A stretch of 64,000 bases of DNA from Planctomycetota bacterium (GCA_963204725.1 CAUJHH010000054.1:146451-210450), one strand, 5' to 3'. Positions 53,060-62,721 are shown, numbered from the stretch's first letter. Program-made: numbers and translations. Notes: generated by a model not told the origin, from the letters alone.

Positions 53060-53812
53060 ATGGGAGGCATCATCGATAGCGGCGTCTGCCTCCGAACCTG
53101 GGACTGGTCCGAGACCAGCCAGACCTCGCTCATCTTCTTTCGAGAGATCGGGATGCTGCGAGTCCTCGCCAAGGGCTCCCGACGCCAGAGCAGCCCATTC
53201 TCAGGAGGACTCGAGGCCGTCACCGCCGCAGAAGGGCGGGTCTTCCCCAAGCGAGCTGGCGGACTCTCCACACTCGCCAGTTGGGATCTCGACGAACGAT
53301 TCGAGGCGCCCCGCCGAACCCTGACCGGGTTCTCCGACGCATGCTACATGACAGAAGTTGTCAGCCGCGTCATCACAGAGTTGGACCCCCATCCCGGACT
53401 CTACGACGCGCTCATGACTGGCCTCCGCATCGCCGGAAGCGGCGAACATGCCGTCGTCCGGCTCCAGTGGGCCGCACTGGTCGAAGGCGGACACCAGCCG
53501 GACCTGGACGGGCAGCCCGGCGAGCCCCTCGCCGCCGGAGGGCGAGTCTTTGCCTTCTCACCCCTCTACGGACGCGTGATCGCACCCAAAGAGCATGTCG
53601 GCGGCGAGGTGTGGCGTGTCCGCGAGGCGACCGTCATCTACCTCAGAGCCCTGAACGATCCGAGCGTCTCACCAGATCAGAGCCCGATAACCATGGCGCG
53701 AGCCCGGAAGTTCCTCGACGCCTGTCTGACATACACCCTTGGCGTCGAACTCCGGGCCGGCACTTCCATCAGCAGGCGTCCAGAAACCGGAAATGTGGCC
53801 CCCGATCAGTGA
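53060..53812 (+). CDS. recO: DNA repair protein RecO
   Basis: The protein has 250 residues and helps load RecA on gapped DNA with RecR. The N-terminal OB fold shows SGVCLRTWDWSETSQTSLIF and [20 protein letters not shown]; the central helical region includes ACYMTEVVSRVITELDPHPG and LYDALMTGL; the C-terminal part has FLDACLTYTLGVELRAGTS. No CxxC zinc site is present, unlike some RecO proteins. Divergent from the FabZ group. Confidence 0.93.
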   Translation: MGGIIDSGVCLRTWDWSETSQTSLIFFREIGMLRVLAKGSRRQSSPFSGGLEAVTAAEGRVFPKRAGGLSTLASWDLDERFEAPRRTLTGFSDACYMTEVVSRVITELDPHPGLYDALMTGLRIAGSGEHAVVRLQWAALVEGGHQPDLDGQPGEPLAAGGRVFAFSPLYGRVIAPKEHVGGEVWRVREATVIYLRALNDPSVSPDQSPITMARARKFLDACLTYTLGVELRAGTSISRRPETGNVAPDQ

Positions 53813-53885
53813 AGGCGCGAGCACAGCGTGCCGATCGGGAGGGGGACGGGTTCCGCCGAACACTTTCAAAGAGTGAACACTCCCC

Positions 53886-55364
53886 ATGCGCAAGGACGTG
53901 CTGGATGAGATTCTGAGTTGCCCCTCGCTCCCGTCGCTGCCGGCGGTTGCGGTCCGAGTGATCGAGCTCACCAGCGATCCGAACGTGAAGCTCGCCGACC
54001 TCGGACGCGTCGTCGAGGCCGATCAGGCACTGGCAACCAAGATCCTCAGAACGGTGAACTCAAGCTTTTATGGACTCCGCCAGAAATGCGGCAGCATCCA
54101 GAAGGCCCTCGTCATGCTGGGCCTGAATCCCGTCAAGTCGCTGGCCCTCAGCTTCTCGCTCGTCAAGGCAGTCGAAGACGGCCACGACGGCTGCACCTTT
54201 GACTTCACAAGCTACTGGCGCCGCGGCCTCTACACCGCCGTCGCCTCCCGCATCTTTGGAAGAATCGCCGATATCCCAGACCCCGACGAGGCGTTCTTCG
54301 GCGGGCTTCTCCAGGACGTCGGCATGATTGCGATGCACCGCGCGCTCGGCGCTCGCTACGACGAGATCCTCCGCAGCGTGTCACATCACAGGGATCTCGC
54401 AAGCGCCGAACTCGAAGCCCTGGAAGTCCAGCACCCCGACATCGGCGCCATGCTCGCCGAACGGTGGAACCTGCCGACTCAGATCGCGCTCCCCGTGAAG
54501 TACCACGAGCGCCCCACCGCAGCCCCCGCGTCCTGTGTGCCGCTGATCCGCTGCGTCGCCACCGGCAATCTCTGCCACGACGTTCTGACCGACACCGACC
54601 CGACCGAGTCGCTGCGCCGCCTCTACGCCCGCGCCGAACAGTGGTTCGAGCTCAAGCCGATCCAGATCGACGAGGCGCTCAAGCGCGTCGCAGCCGGCGT
54701 CCGTGAGATGGCCTCCGTGCTGCGCCTTTCGACGGGCGCGCAGGCAGATGTCGATGACGTGCTCCGAGTCGCCAACGACCGATTGGTCGAGATTGCCAGG
54801 GAAGAGCCGAATCGCACCGAGGCCGGCTCCACCTCGCCAGTCTTCGACATGTACGAGAAAGACCCGACAACCGGCCTCGGAACTGTCGGCGCGTTCCACG
54901 CATCGATGCGCGCCGCCCTCGATGCAGGCGAGCAACTCGGACAGGCCGTCAGCGTGATCCAGGTTCGCATCGCGGAGACAGACACACCAACCGCCCAAAG
55001 CGATGCAACCGAGACACTGCTCGGTGTCGCCACGCTGCTGAACAAGCACTTCCAGCCGCTCGGAGCCGTCGTCTGCCGCGCCAGCGAGAATGTGTTCGGA
55101 ATCGTCGTGATCGGGACCGGCCGCCTCGCCGCCCAGCGTGTCGCCGAGGAGTTTCGCGCCGATCTCGAACTGACCGGTGCCCGCTGGGCAAAGCACGGTG
55201 GAACCGCCGTCACCGCCAGCATCGGCGTCGTGGGCATCGAGCAGGGCAACCAACTGCCCTTCACCAAACCCGAGCACTTCACCGCCGCGACGCTGCACGC
55301 CCTCCAGGCCTGCGAGACCGCCGGCGGCAACTGCGTCCGCGCCTTTGTACCCAAAGCGGCTTGA
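53886..55364 (+). CDS. HDOD protein with degenerate GGDEF-like domain
   Basis: The protein has 492 residues. Residues 1-200 are HDOD (LPSLPAVAVRVIELTSDPNV, ILRTVNSSFYGLRQKCGSIQ, AFFGGLLQDVGMIAMH), a signalling fold related to HD hydrolases but without the metal site. Residues 320-490 begin with YEKDPTTGLGTVGAFHASMR, like the start of GGDEF domains, and contain TASIGVV near the end, but the GG(D/E)EF motif itself is missing (SENVFGIVVIG stands there), so no cyclase activity is expected. It may sense or relay a signal. Confidence 0.87.
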   Translation: MRKDVLDEILSCPSLPSLPAVAVRVIELTSDPNVKLADLGRVVEADQALATKILRTVNSSFYGLRQKCGSIQKALVMLGLNPVKSLALSFSLVKAVEDGHDGCTFDFTSYWRRGLYTAVASRIFGRIADIPDPDEAFFGGLLQDVGMIAMHRALGARYDEILRSVSHHRDLASAELEALEVQHPDIGAMLAERWNLPTQIALPVKYHERPTAAPASCVPLIRCVATGNLCHDVLTDTDPTESLRRLYARAEQWFELKPIQIDEALKRVAAGVREMASVLRLSTGAQADVDDVLRVANDRLVEIAREEPNRTEAGSTSPVFDMYEKDPTTGLGTVGAFHASMRAALDAGEQLGQAVSVIQVRIAETDTPTAQSDATETLLGVATLLNKHFQPLGAVVCRASENVFGIVVIGTGRLAAQRVAEEFRADLELTGARWAKHGGTAVTASIGVVGIEQGNQLPFTKPEHFTAATLHALQACETAGGNCVRAFVPKAA

Positions 55365-55412
55365 TCCAGATCCCCGACGCGACGCACGCGCCCTGCGCCA
55401 CACTCGAATCAC

Positions 55413-55913
55413 TCACTCCGGCGATCGCCCCTCGGCAGCCGCTTTGAGCGCCGCAAGGTCGAGCTTCGTCATCTGCAATAGCGCCGCCATCACCCGGTCG
55501 CACGAGGCCGGGTCGCTCATGAGCTCGGGAAGAATCGCCGGAACAATCTGCCACGAGAGTCCAAACCGATCACGCAGCCACCCGCACTGCACCGGTGAAC
55601 CCCCGTCGGCCGTCAGCAGTGCCCAGTACCCATCGATCTCTTCCTGCGAATCGCAGTTGACGACGAACGAAACCGCGTCGTTGAACTTGAAGTGCGGACC
55701 GGCGTTCAACGCCGTGAAGTGCTGGCCAAAGATCTCGAAGGCGATCGTCATCGCCGTGCCCCTCGGCATCGGGGCGCCATCGCCATAGCGTGTGATCGCA
55801 CCCACCCGCGCACCCTTGAAGACCGAGACGTAGAACGCGACGGCTTCCTCCGCGTTCGAGTCAAAGCACAGAAACGGAGCGACCTTCGGCATCTTCGTCG
55901 ATGAACTCGGCAT
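55413..55913 (-). CDS. VOC-family protein, PhnB-like
   Basis: The protein has 166 residues: PFLCFDSNAEEAVAFYVSVF, FEIFGQHFTALNAGPHFKFN, AVSFVVNCDSQEEIDGYWA and CGWLRDRFGLSWQIVPAIL, a PhnB/3-demethylubiquinone methyltransferase-like VOC fold. Distinct from the VOC gene at 36221. Catalysis unproven in this family. Start 55913 is favoured by TACGCT six nt upstream. Confidence 0.9.
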   Translation of the reverse strand: MPSSSTKMPKVAPFLCFDSNAEEAVAFYVSVFKGARVGAITRYGDGAPMPRGTAMTIAFEIFGQHFTALNAGPHFKFNDAVSFVVNCDSQEEIDGYWALLTADGGSPVQCGWLRDRFGLSWQIVPAILPELMSDPASCDRVMAALLQMTKLDLAALKAAAEGRSPE

Positions 55914-55919
55914 AGCTCT

Positions 55920-55925
55920 AGCGTA
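55920..55925 (-). promoter_or_regulatory. -10-like element of the VOC gene
   Basis: TACGCT on the minus strand ends 6 nt before ATG 55913. Leaderless arrangement. Confidence 0.5.
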
Positions 55926-55995
55926 GGAACACGAGCCAGACGCCGAATCGCACGCTCCGCCCAGCGCCATGCAACAAAGCGCCGATCAGGCGCCG

Positions 55996-57087
55996 TCACA
56001 ACTCAGCGAGTCGCCGCGCGGTCTCCCGCTCGAGGAGCGCGTCGAACATCGGACCAAGATCCCCCGCCAGCACATCCCGCAACTGGTACTTCTCGTCCAG
56101 ACGCTGATCGGCGACGATCCCCTCCTGATACCTGTACGTCCGGATCTTCTCCGATCGTTCGCCGGAACCGATCTGGCTGTTGCGTGCCGCGGTGCGCTCC
56201 GCTTGCTTCTTCTGGCGTTCCAGTTCGTAGACGCGGGCCATGAGCAGGCGCCTCGCTCGCTCGCGGTTCTGCTGGAGCGACTTGGACTCCTGCATCCGCA
56301 CCTCGATGCCGGTCGGATTGTGGACCATGTGGCAGGCGGTGGTGACCTTGTTGACATTCTGGCCGCCGGGGCCCTGCGCGGTGGTGAGGTGCTCGGTGAC
56401 GTCCTTGTCCCAATCGATCTTCACTTCGACCTCTTCGGGTTCCGGGAGGACGGCGACGGTCGCGGTGGACGTATGGATGCGACCCTGGGCCTCGGTGGCA
56501 GGGACGCGTTTGACGGAGTGCACGCCCGCTTCGAAACTCATCTCCGACCACACGCCCTCGCCACGGACGTTGATCACGGCCTGACGCACACCGCCGACGG
56601 TGGGCTCCGGCGTCAGCTCCATGGTCTCGGATGTCCAGCCCTTCTTCGCCGCGTACCGGGCGTACATGTCCATGAGGTCGCGGCACCAGAGTGTGGCTTC
56701 GTCGCCGCCGGTGCCGGCGCGGAGCTCCAGGATGATGGAGCCGACCTTGCGATCGTCGGTGGTGACGAGGCTGCTCTTGACGCGCTGGATGAGGTCCGAG
56801 GCTTCGCGTTCGAGCCTCGGGAGTTCCTCTCGTGCAAGTTGACCGAGTTCGGGGTCGGAGATGGCGGCGCGAAGGTCCGCCTGCTCGGCGGCGAGGCGTT
56901 TGAGGCGTCGCCAACCCTCTACCACGGGCTGGCTCGCCGCCCGCTTGATCGAGAGATCACGGACGCGACGGTGGTCGCTGAGCACCGTGGGATCGACAAG
57001 GGCCTCTTCCATTGCTGCGTACAGCGCGTCCAGCTCTTCAAGCTTGGATCTGACGGCCGGCGCGAGCGTGGAAAGCGGATCAGACAT
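55996..57087 (-). CDS. prfA: Peptide chain release factor 1
   Basis: The protein has 363 residues and reads UAA and UAG. The stop-codon-reading tripeptide P-A-T is in VKRVPATEAQGRIHTS, which marks RF1 rather than RF2, and the catalytic GGQ is in TAQGPGGQNVNKV. The segment after RSEKIRTY reads RYQEGIVADQRLDEKYQL, unlike the NFPQxRVTDHR common in RF1. Start ATG 57087 (MSDPLSTLAPAV). prmC does not follow. Confidence 0.95.
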   Translation of the reverse strand: MSDPLSTLAPAVRSKLEELDALYAAMEEALVDPTVLSDHRRVRDLSIKRAASQPVVEGWRRLKRLAAEQADLRAAISDPELGQLAREELPRLEREASDLIQRVKSSLVTTDDRKVGSIILELRAGTGGDEATLWCRDLMDMYARYAAKKGWTSETMELTPEPTVGGVRQAVINVRGEGVWSEMSFEAGVHSVKRVPATEAQGRIHTSTATVAVLPEPEEVEVKIDWDKDVTEHLTTAQGPGGQNVNKVTTACHMVHNPTGIEVRMQESKSLQQNRERARRLLMARVYELERQKKQAERTAARNSQIGSGERSEKIRTYRYQEGIVADQRLDEKYQLRDVLAGDLGPMFDALLERETARRLAEL

Positions 57088-57245
57088 GGATTGGCATGAA
57101 CATAGGCCGCGACTTTCCCAATCAACCAGCGGCACGCATCTCGGATCGCTGACACTTCGGCGATTCGAGGATGTAGAATGGCTGCCCCGAATGCCGTGGC
57201 CGGACGCCGCATCTGGCATGAGGGCAAACGCCGGAGGTGTATCGA

Positions 57246-58220
57246 GTGGGTGACGCGATAGTCCTGAGCGGCGTACGAAAGACATTCGGACCAAAGGTCG
57301 CGGTAGAGGGGATCGACCTCTCCATCCCGGAGGGCTCGCTGGTCGGTTTCATCGGCCCCAACGGCGCGGGCAAAACAACCACGATCCGCATGATCATGTC
57401 GATCCTCTTCCCCGACGCGGGCCAGATCTCGGTCCTCGGCAAGGCCAGCGCAATCGAGTCAAAGGACCGCATCGGATACCTCCCCGAAGAGCGAGGCCTC
57501 TATCGCAAGATGAGGGTCGGCGCGTTCCTCTGCCACATGGCCCAGTTGAAGGGCGCGCCGCCGGAAGGAATCAAGCAGAAGGTCTACGGCTGGCTCGAGC
57601 GTGTCAACCTCGCCGACTGCTTCAAGAAAAAATGCGAAGAGCTCTCCAAGGGCATGCAGCAGAAGGTGCAATTCCTCTCCGCCATCCTCCACGAGCCGGA
57701 TCTGCTGATCCTTGATGAGCCATTCAGCGGTCTGGACCCGGTCAACATGCGATTGCTGAAGGATCTCTTTCTCGAGCAGCACCAGATGGGCCGGACCATC
57801 ATCTTCTCCACCCACCAGATGCACCAGGCCGAGCAGCTCTGCGACCGCATCGTCATGATCAACAAGGGCCAGAAGGTGCTCGACTCAACCCTCGGCCACA
57901 TCCGTGCCCAGCACGATCCCCGCACAGTGCTCGTCGAACCGATGGACGGTCTCCGCGACGGCACAGCGCTCCGCAACGAGCCCTGGGTCCGCGACGTAAC
58001 GCCCAGAGGCGAACTCCTTGAGATCGGCCTGCGAGACGGCATCGAGCCCCGCGACGCCATCCGCAAGATCGCCGAGATGATGCCCGTCTCTCGCATCGAG
58101 CTCCATCGACCAACGCTCGAGGACATCTTCGTGGAGATTGCGCAGGGCGAGGGCGAGAGCGCAGAAACGGTGCGGGAATCACTCCACGCCGCCGCCAAGT
58201 CCGAGGAGGTGGGCACATGA
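57246..58220 (+). CDS. ABC transporter ATPase, NatA-like
   Basis: The protein has 324 residues. Walker A is GFIGPNGAGKTTTIRM, the signature CEELSKGMQQKVQF (LSKGM variant of this subfamily), Walker B LLILDEPFSGLDPVN and the switch His in IIFSTHQMHQ. A C-terminal domain of about 100 residues is typical of NatA/CcmA-like proteins working with ABC-2 permeases. GTG 57246 lies 9 nt after GGAGG; GTG 57237 is too close. It overlaps the permease gene by 4 nt. Confidence 0.95.
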   Translation: MGDAIVLSGVRKTFGPKVAVEGIDLSIPEGSLVGFIGPNGAGKTTTIRMIMSILFPDAGQISVLGKASAIESKDRIGYLPEERGLYRKMRVGAFLCHMAQLKGAPPEGIKQKVYGWLERVNLADCFKKKCEELSKGMQQKVQFLSAILHEPDLLILDEPFSGLDPVNMRLLKDLFLEQHQMGRTIIFSTHQMHQAEQLCDRIVMINKGQKVLDSTLGHIRAQHDPRTVLVEPMDGLRDGTALRNEPWVRDVTPRGELLEIGLRDGIEPRDAIRKIAEMMPVSRIELHRPTLEDIFVEIAQGEGESAETVRESLHAAAKSEEVGT

Positions 58221-59599
58221 ACAAGGTTCTCCGAGTCGCATGGCGCGAATTCACTTCGACCGTTCTCACCAAGGGCTTCATCCTTGCAATCGTGCTCCCG
58301 CTCATCCTGCTGGGCATGATGATCGTCCTCATGCCCCTGTTGCTCACCGAGAAAGCCCCGAAGGTCTCCGGCTCGGTCGCGTTCATCGATCCCTCCGGTG
58401 AGGTCATGCCCGCGATCCGAGAGGCCATGACGCCCGAAGCAATCCTCAAACGTCAGGACCGGCGCGAGGGCGACCTCCGAGAGGCACTCGGACGCGCGGC
58501 GCCAAAGGGCCTCGCAACCGACGGGCAGCTCGACGCCGCCGCCAAGTCCGCCATCGCCCAGTCCCCCAAGCTCGACCTCACTATCGAAGAACTCCCCGCC
58601 GACGCGAGCATCGAATCCGAGAAGGAACCGCTCAAGACGGGAACCGCGCAAGATGGCGGCCGCCTCGCCCTCATCGCCATCTCCCCCACAGCCATCACCC
58701 GCCAGTCAACCGACGAACCCTTTGGCAGTTTCGAGCTCTACACCAAGCCCAAGCTCGACGATCGTGTCAGCGACGATGTCCGCGATGTTGTTCGCGACGC
58801 GATCCTGAACGCACGCATCCTCGCCGCCGGGCAGGACCCCGCCATCATCCGGGCTCTCACCCGGGTCGACCGCCCCGACGCCGTGACCGTGAGCAAGGAG
58901 GGTGAACAGAAAACCAGCAAGTGGGAGATCCTCCTCCCATTCGGGTTCATGGCCCTCATCATGATCTCCGTCATGGTCAGCGGCCAGGGACTCCTCACCA
59001 CGACCATCGAAGAAAAATCCAACCGCATCGTTGAGGTCCTCCTCAGCGCCCTCTCACCCATGGAACTGATGACCGGAAAGATCATCGGGCAGATGGGCGT
59101 CGGCCTCACCCTGATGGCCGTCTACGGCGCGCTCGGTGGCGGCGTACTCGCCATCTTCGCCATGCTCTCCCAGATCTCGCCGCTCAACGCCGTGCTCCTC
59201 GTCGTCTACTTCGTGCTCGCCTACGTCATGGTCGCTTCAATGATGGCCGCCGTTGGCGCCGCCGTGAACGACGTGCGCGAGGCCCAGTCGCTCATGACAC
59301 CGATCATGCTCATGGTCATGCTCCCATACATGCTCTGGCTGCCGATCTCTCGCGATCCCAACGGCGCCTTCGCAACCGTGCTCGGGCTCCTCCCACCCAT
59401 CAGCCCCTTCGTCATGGTCCTGCGGCTCAACTCCACCGAGCCGCCGCCCATGTGGCAGATCCCGGTTTCCATCGTGATCAATGTCGTCAGCGTCTACATC
59501 ATGCTGCGGCTCACCGCCAAGATCTTCCGCGTCGGCCTCCTCATGTACGGAAAGCCGCCGAACTTCGCCACGCTCATCAAGTGGGTCCGGATGGCGTGA
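58217..59599 (+). CDS. ABC-2 type permease, NatB-like
   Basis: The protein has 460 residues. One helix near the N-terminus (GFILAIVLPLILLGMMIVLM) is followed by a large external domain (about 60-235) and then five to six helices (WEILLPFGFMALIMISVMVS onwards). IEEKSNRIVEVLLSALSPME is the conserved coupling region of this family. NatAB exports sodium or other substrates; substrate here is unknown. The ATG overlaps the ATPase stop, and the stop overlaps the next gene (GTGA). Confidence 0.93.
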   Translation: MNKVLRVAWREFTSTVLTKGFILAIVLPLILLGMMIVLMPLLLTEKAPKVSGSVAFIDPSGEVMPAIREAMTPEAILKRQDRREGDLREALGRAAPKGLATDGQLDAAAKSAIAQSPKLDLTIEELPADASIESEKEPLKTGTAQDGGRLALIAISPTAITRQSTDEPFGSFELYTKPKLDDRVSDDVRDVVRDAILNARILAAGQDPAIIRALTRVDRPDAVTVSKEGEQKTSKWEILLPFGFMALIMISVMVSGQGLLTTTIEEKSNRIVEVLLSALSPMELMTGKIIGQMGVGLTLMAVYGALGGGVLAIFAMLSQISPLNAVLLVVYFVLAYVMVASMMAAVGAAVNDVREAQSLMTPIMLMVMLPYMLWLPISRDPNGAFATVLGLLPPISPFVMVLRLNSTEPPPMWQIPVSIVINVVSVYIMLRLTAKIFRVGLLMYGKPPNFATLIKWVRMA

Positions 59600-60483
59600 G
59601 AAAGAAAGCCCCAACGGCCGGGCCGACCAAGGGTCGCACGCGCGCCGCCAAAGCGCCCGCGGTTCCGCCGCGCTCAAGACCTCTCGCGGCCACCCCACCC
59701 GACCGCCCCCTCGACCGGCACGATCTGTATGAACTCTGCGTCCAGTCTCCCGGCGACCTGGTCGGCATGCTCTCCGCCATCCACGGCCACGCCCCGCTCG
59801 TCCTCGGCGAGGACTTCGCCGGCACCGCCGCCCTCTCCCGCCTCTGGGCCGAGTCCGCCCCCAGACGCCGCGCCATCGCCATCGATCTCGACACCGAGGC
59901 CCTCGATCGTCACCCCGCGCACAAACGCGTCACCCGTCTCGCCGCCGACGTCCATCGCGTCACACTCGCCGACCTCCCCTCCTGCGACGCCATCTTCGTC
60001 GGCAACTTCTCCATCGGCTACCTCCACGAACGCCGCGACCTCATCCGCTACCTGCGCCGTTGCGTCTGGCGTCTCAAACGCCGCGGCGTCTTCGTTTGCG
60101 ACACCTACGGCGGCGCATCAACATTCACCACCGGGACCGTGAAACGCGAGCACCGCACGCCCGACGGCCGACGCGTCATCTACACATGGGAGCAGCGCGA
60201 CGCCGACCCGATCACCGGGCTCGTCACCAACGCCATGCACTTCCAGGTCGATCGCGACGGCGACATCGAACTCCGCATCGCCGACGCCTTCGTCTACAAC
60301 TGGCGTATCTGGAGCCTCCCCGAACTCACCGACGCGATGCTCGAGGCCGGCTTCAGCGACGTCGAGATCTACGACAAGGTCCCGAGCGCGGTCGACGGCG
60401 AGGGCAACGTCTACATGGCACCCGTCGATGACGGCGCGGACCTCGAAGAGAGCTTCATCGTCTGCGTCGCCGCACGACGCTGA
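59596..60483 (+). CDS. Class I SAM-dependent methyltransferase
   Basis: The protein has 295 residues from GTG 59596. A basic Ala/Pro/Arg-rich lead of 40 residues precedes the Rossmann fold: VLGEDFAGTAALSRLWAES (motif I), AIAIDLDTEALDR (motif II) and CDAIFVGNFSIGYLHERRDL. A later part (NWRIWSLPELTDAMLEAGFS) is common in small-molecule methyltransferases. Substrate unknown. It overlaps the permease stop, so it may belong to the same transcript. Confidence 0.85.
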   Translation: MRKKAPTAGPTKGRTRAAKAPAVPPRSRPLAATPPDRPLDRHDLYELCVQSPGDLVGMLSAIHGHAPLVLGEDFAGTAALSRLWAESAPRRRAIAIDLDTEALDRHPAHKRVTRLAADVHRVTLADLPSCDAIFVGNFSIGYLHERRDLIRYLRRCVWRLKRRGVFVCDTYGGASTFTTGTVKREHRTPDGRRVIYTWEQRDADPITGLVTNAMHFQVDRDGDIELRIADAFVYNWRIWSLPELTDAMLEAGFSDVEIYDKVPSAVDGEGNVYMAPVDDGADLEESFIVCVAARR

Positions 60484-60499
60484 GCCCCCGCCCAGCCGC

Positions 60500-61564
60500 T
60501 CAGACCACGCCCGACATGTGCCGGATCGTCTCCACCGATTCGGTCTGCCCCGTCCGCGCGCTCAGCAACGCCGCCTGCGCCACGATCAACGCCAGCGCGT
60601 GATCCACGCCGCCAGTGGCAGCGGCCGACGCCCCCGCGCCCGCGACCGATCCCGCAACCGCCGGATCGAGCGAACGCGACACCGCCTCCGCCATCACCTC
60701 ATGCGACGCCGCGCCCCACGGCCTCTCCACCCGCGGCCTCGAACGATCCTGCAGCGCCCCATCCGGCGTGTGCCATTCGATTCCATCATCCGTCACACGC
60801 ATCGACCCGCCCTCGCCGATCAGCGTCGCGCCCCTGCGCCACACGCCCGCAACATTCGATGCCACCATCGAAGCCGCACGCCCATCCGCAAACCGGAAGT
60901 TCGCCGTCATCGTCCCCTGCAGATCACGCAGCGACTCACCCGGCAGCGCATGCACCGCGACGCCCGTCGGCCCCAGCCCCGGCCCGATGTACGCCGCATC
61001 CACACTCTCCGGCGTACCGATCATCCAGCAGACCACCTCGATCGCCCCGATCAGCCGCGCCCCGAGCGTGCCATCCGCCGCCGCCCCCAGCGACTCGACC
61101 GACATCGATCGCACCCGCCCGAAACTCTCGATCGCATCCGGCGCCTGCCGCCACCCATGGCTATGCCTCGCCGCAGGACACCAGCGATACGCATCCACCG
61201 GCCGCGCGTGCCCCGGCTCCAGCCACGCACCCCGCTCAAGCAGGATCGCGCTCGGTGGCAACGCCTCCAGCGACAGCACGCGGCAGCCCCGCCCCGACGC
61301 CGTCACCAGCAACTCCGCATCCGGTCGATCCGAGTCCGCGCCGAAATCCCCGAGCGCCGCAATCAGCACCACGTCCGCCACACGCTCCGCCAGAACAGAC
61401 CGCAGGTCCGCGAGCGTCTCGACCCCGAGCGCCGACGCCAACGCCCCGGACTGCCCCTTCGTGGGCGAGCCCGCGCACGCGACCTCCAGGTCCGCGCCGG
61501 ACGCGATCTGACGCACGAGTTCAACCTGATTCGGCTGGGCCCAGATAGCCACGCGCTGCGACAT
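60500..61564 (-). CDS. Gfo/Idh/MocA-like oxidoreductase homologue
   Basis: The protein has 354 residues. The N-terminal domain has a Rossmann-like VAIWAQPNQVELVRQI with the GxGxxG glycine motif missing, ADVVLIAALGDFGADS, and a C-terminal alpha/beta domain with LIGAIEVVCWMIGTPESVDA and GGSMRVTDDGIEWHTPDG typical of the family. Loss of the glycine motif suggests weak or no NAD binding. TAGGAT ends 6 nt before the ATG. Confidence 0.75.
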   Translation of the reverse strand: MSQRVAIWAQPNQVELVRQIASGADLEVACAGSPTKGQSGALASALGVETLADLRSVLAERVADVVLIAALGDFGADSDRPDAELLVTASGRGCRVLSLEALPPSAILLERGAWLEPGHARPVDAYRWCPAARHSHGWRQAPDAIESFGRVRSMSVESLGAAADGTLGARLIGAIEVVCWMIGTPESVDAAYIGPGLGPTGVAVHALPGESLRDLQGTMTANFRFADGRAASMVASNVAGVWRRGATLIGEGGSMRVTDDGIEWHTPDGALQDRSRPRVERPWGAASHEVMAEAVSRSLDPAVAGSVAGAGASAAATGGVDHALALIVAQAALLSARTGQTESVETIRHMSGVV

Positions 61565-61570
61565 CGCCCG

Positions 61571-61576
61571 ATCCTA
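61571..61576 (-). promoter_or_regulatory. -10-like element of the Gfo/Idh-like gene
   Basis: TAGGAT on the minus strand ends 6 nt before ATG 61564. Leaderless arrangement. Confidence 0.5.
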
Positions 61577-61623
61577 CCACCGCCGTGCCCCCACCGCACA
61601 TGCCACGCCCCCATCCAACCCCC

Positions 61624-61629
61624 TAGAAT
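61624..61629 (+). promoter_or_regulatory. -10 element of rnpB
   Basis: TAGAAT lies just ahead of the RNase P RNA, predicting a 5' end near 61635. No clear -35 is seen. Confidence 0.55.
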
Positions 61630-61634
61630 CCCCC

Positions 61635-62120
<486 letters not shown>

Positions 62121-62135
62121 TCACGTGGCGCGTGA

Positions 62136-62166
62136 CACAGGCCTCCGGTTAACCCGGGGGCCTGTG
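62136..62166 (+). terminator. Terminator of rnpB
   Basis: A 13-bp stem with one G-U pair (cacaggcctccgg / ccgggggcctgtg) and a small ttaa-containing loop follows the RNase P RNA, then gcctttagg. It may also serve the converging gene on the other strand. Confidence 0.7.
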
Positions 62167-62247
62167 GCCTTTAGGAGTTCGCCCGCCGGGGCGGGCGAGG
62201 GGTAGGAGCGCGAAGGCGCCGGCGGAGTGAATCCGCCGGCGACAGAG

Positions 62248-62688
62248 TCAGAGCAGTTGAAGCATCGCGTACAGCGCCGCGATCGCTGCGATGATCAAGA
62301 GAGCGATTGTGTAGAGGCCGTAGCGCTGCCCGTGGCGGGCATCGCGCAGCGACGTCGCGTGTATGCTTGGCGGCACGGCTTCTCGTTGCACCCGACGCCA
62401 TTGCCGAATGGCGCTCATGGCCGAGATTGTCGCAAGCACGATACACGCAGGGAGCACCAAGAACCACGCGGCGATGGTGGCAACGACGACGAGAGGGAGG
62501 ATCGCGAACGCGATGGCCATGACTCCCCAATGCTTCGCGTGTTTCGCCCGGCGAGCGAGCGATTCGATCGCATGGGGTGTCGAGAACCAGATCGCATGGC
62601 CGCACTCCGGGCAGACGTCCTCCACGCGCAACCCTGCGAGGTCATAGCCGCACTTGGCACAGGTCGGGTTGGTCTGGACCGTGTTCGT
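62248..62688 (-). CDS. Zinc-ribbon membrane protein, start codon ACG or lost
   Basis: The homologous frame encodes about 146 residues: a zinc ribbon TCAKCGYDLAGLRVEDVCPE-C-G-H, then three hydrophobic helices (VMAIAFAILPLVVVATIAAW, LVLPACIVLATISAMSAI, LYTIALLIIAAIAALYAML). Aligned with the paralogue at 63194-63565, the position of its ATG is ACG here (62686-62688), with a stop codon (TAG) five codons upstream; the next possible start is a TTG (62629-62631) that would remove the first cysteine pair. Either ACG initiates or the gene is decaying. Function unknown. Confidence 0.65.
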   Translation of the reverse strand, partial: TNTVQTNPTCAKCGYDLAGLRVEDVCPECGHAIWFSTPHAIESLARRAKHAKHWGVMAIAFAILPLVVVATIAAWFLVLPACIVLATISAMSAIRQWRRVQREAVPPSIHATSLRDARHGQRYGLYTIALLIIAAIAALYAMLQLL

Positions 62689-62721
62689 TACGGCTTCACT
62701 CTATCGAATTCAGTGCCCTCA

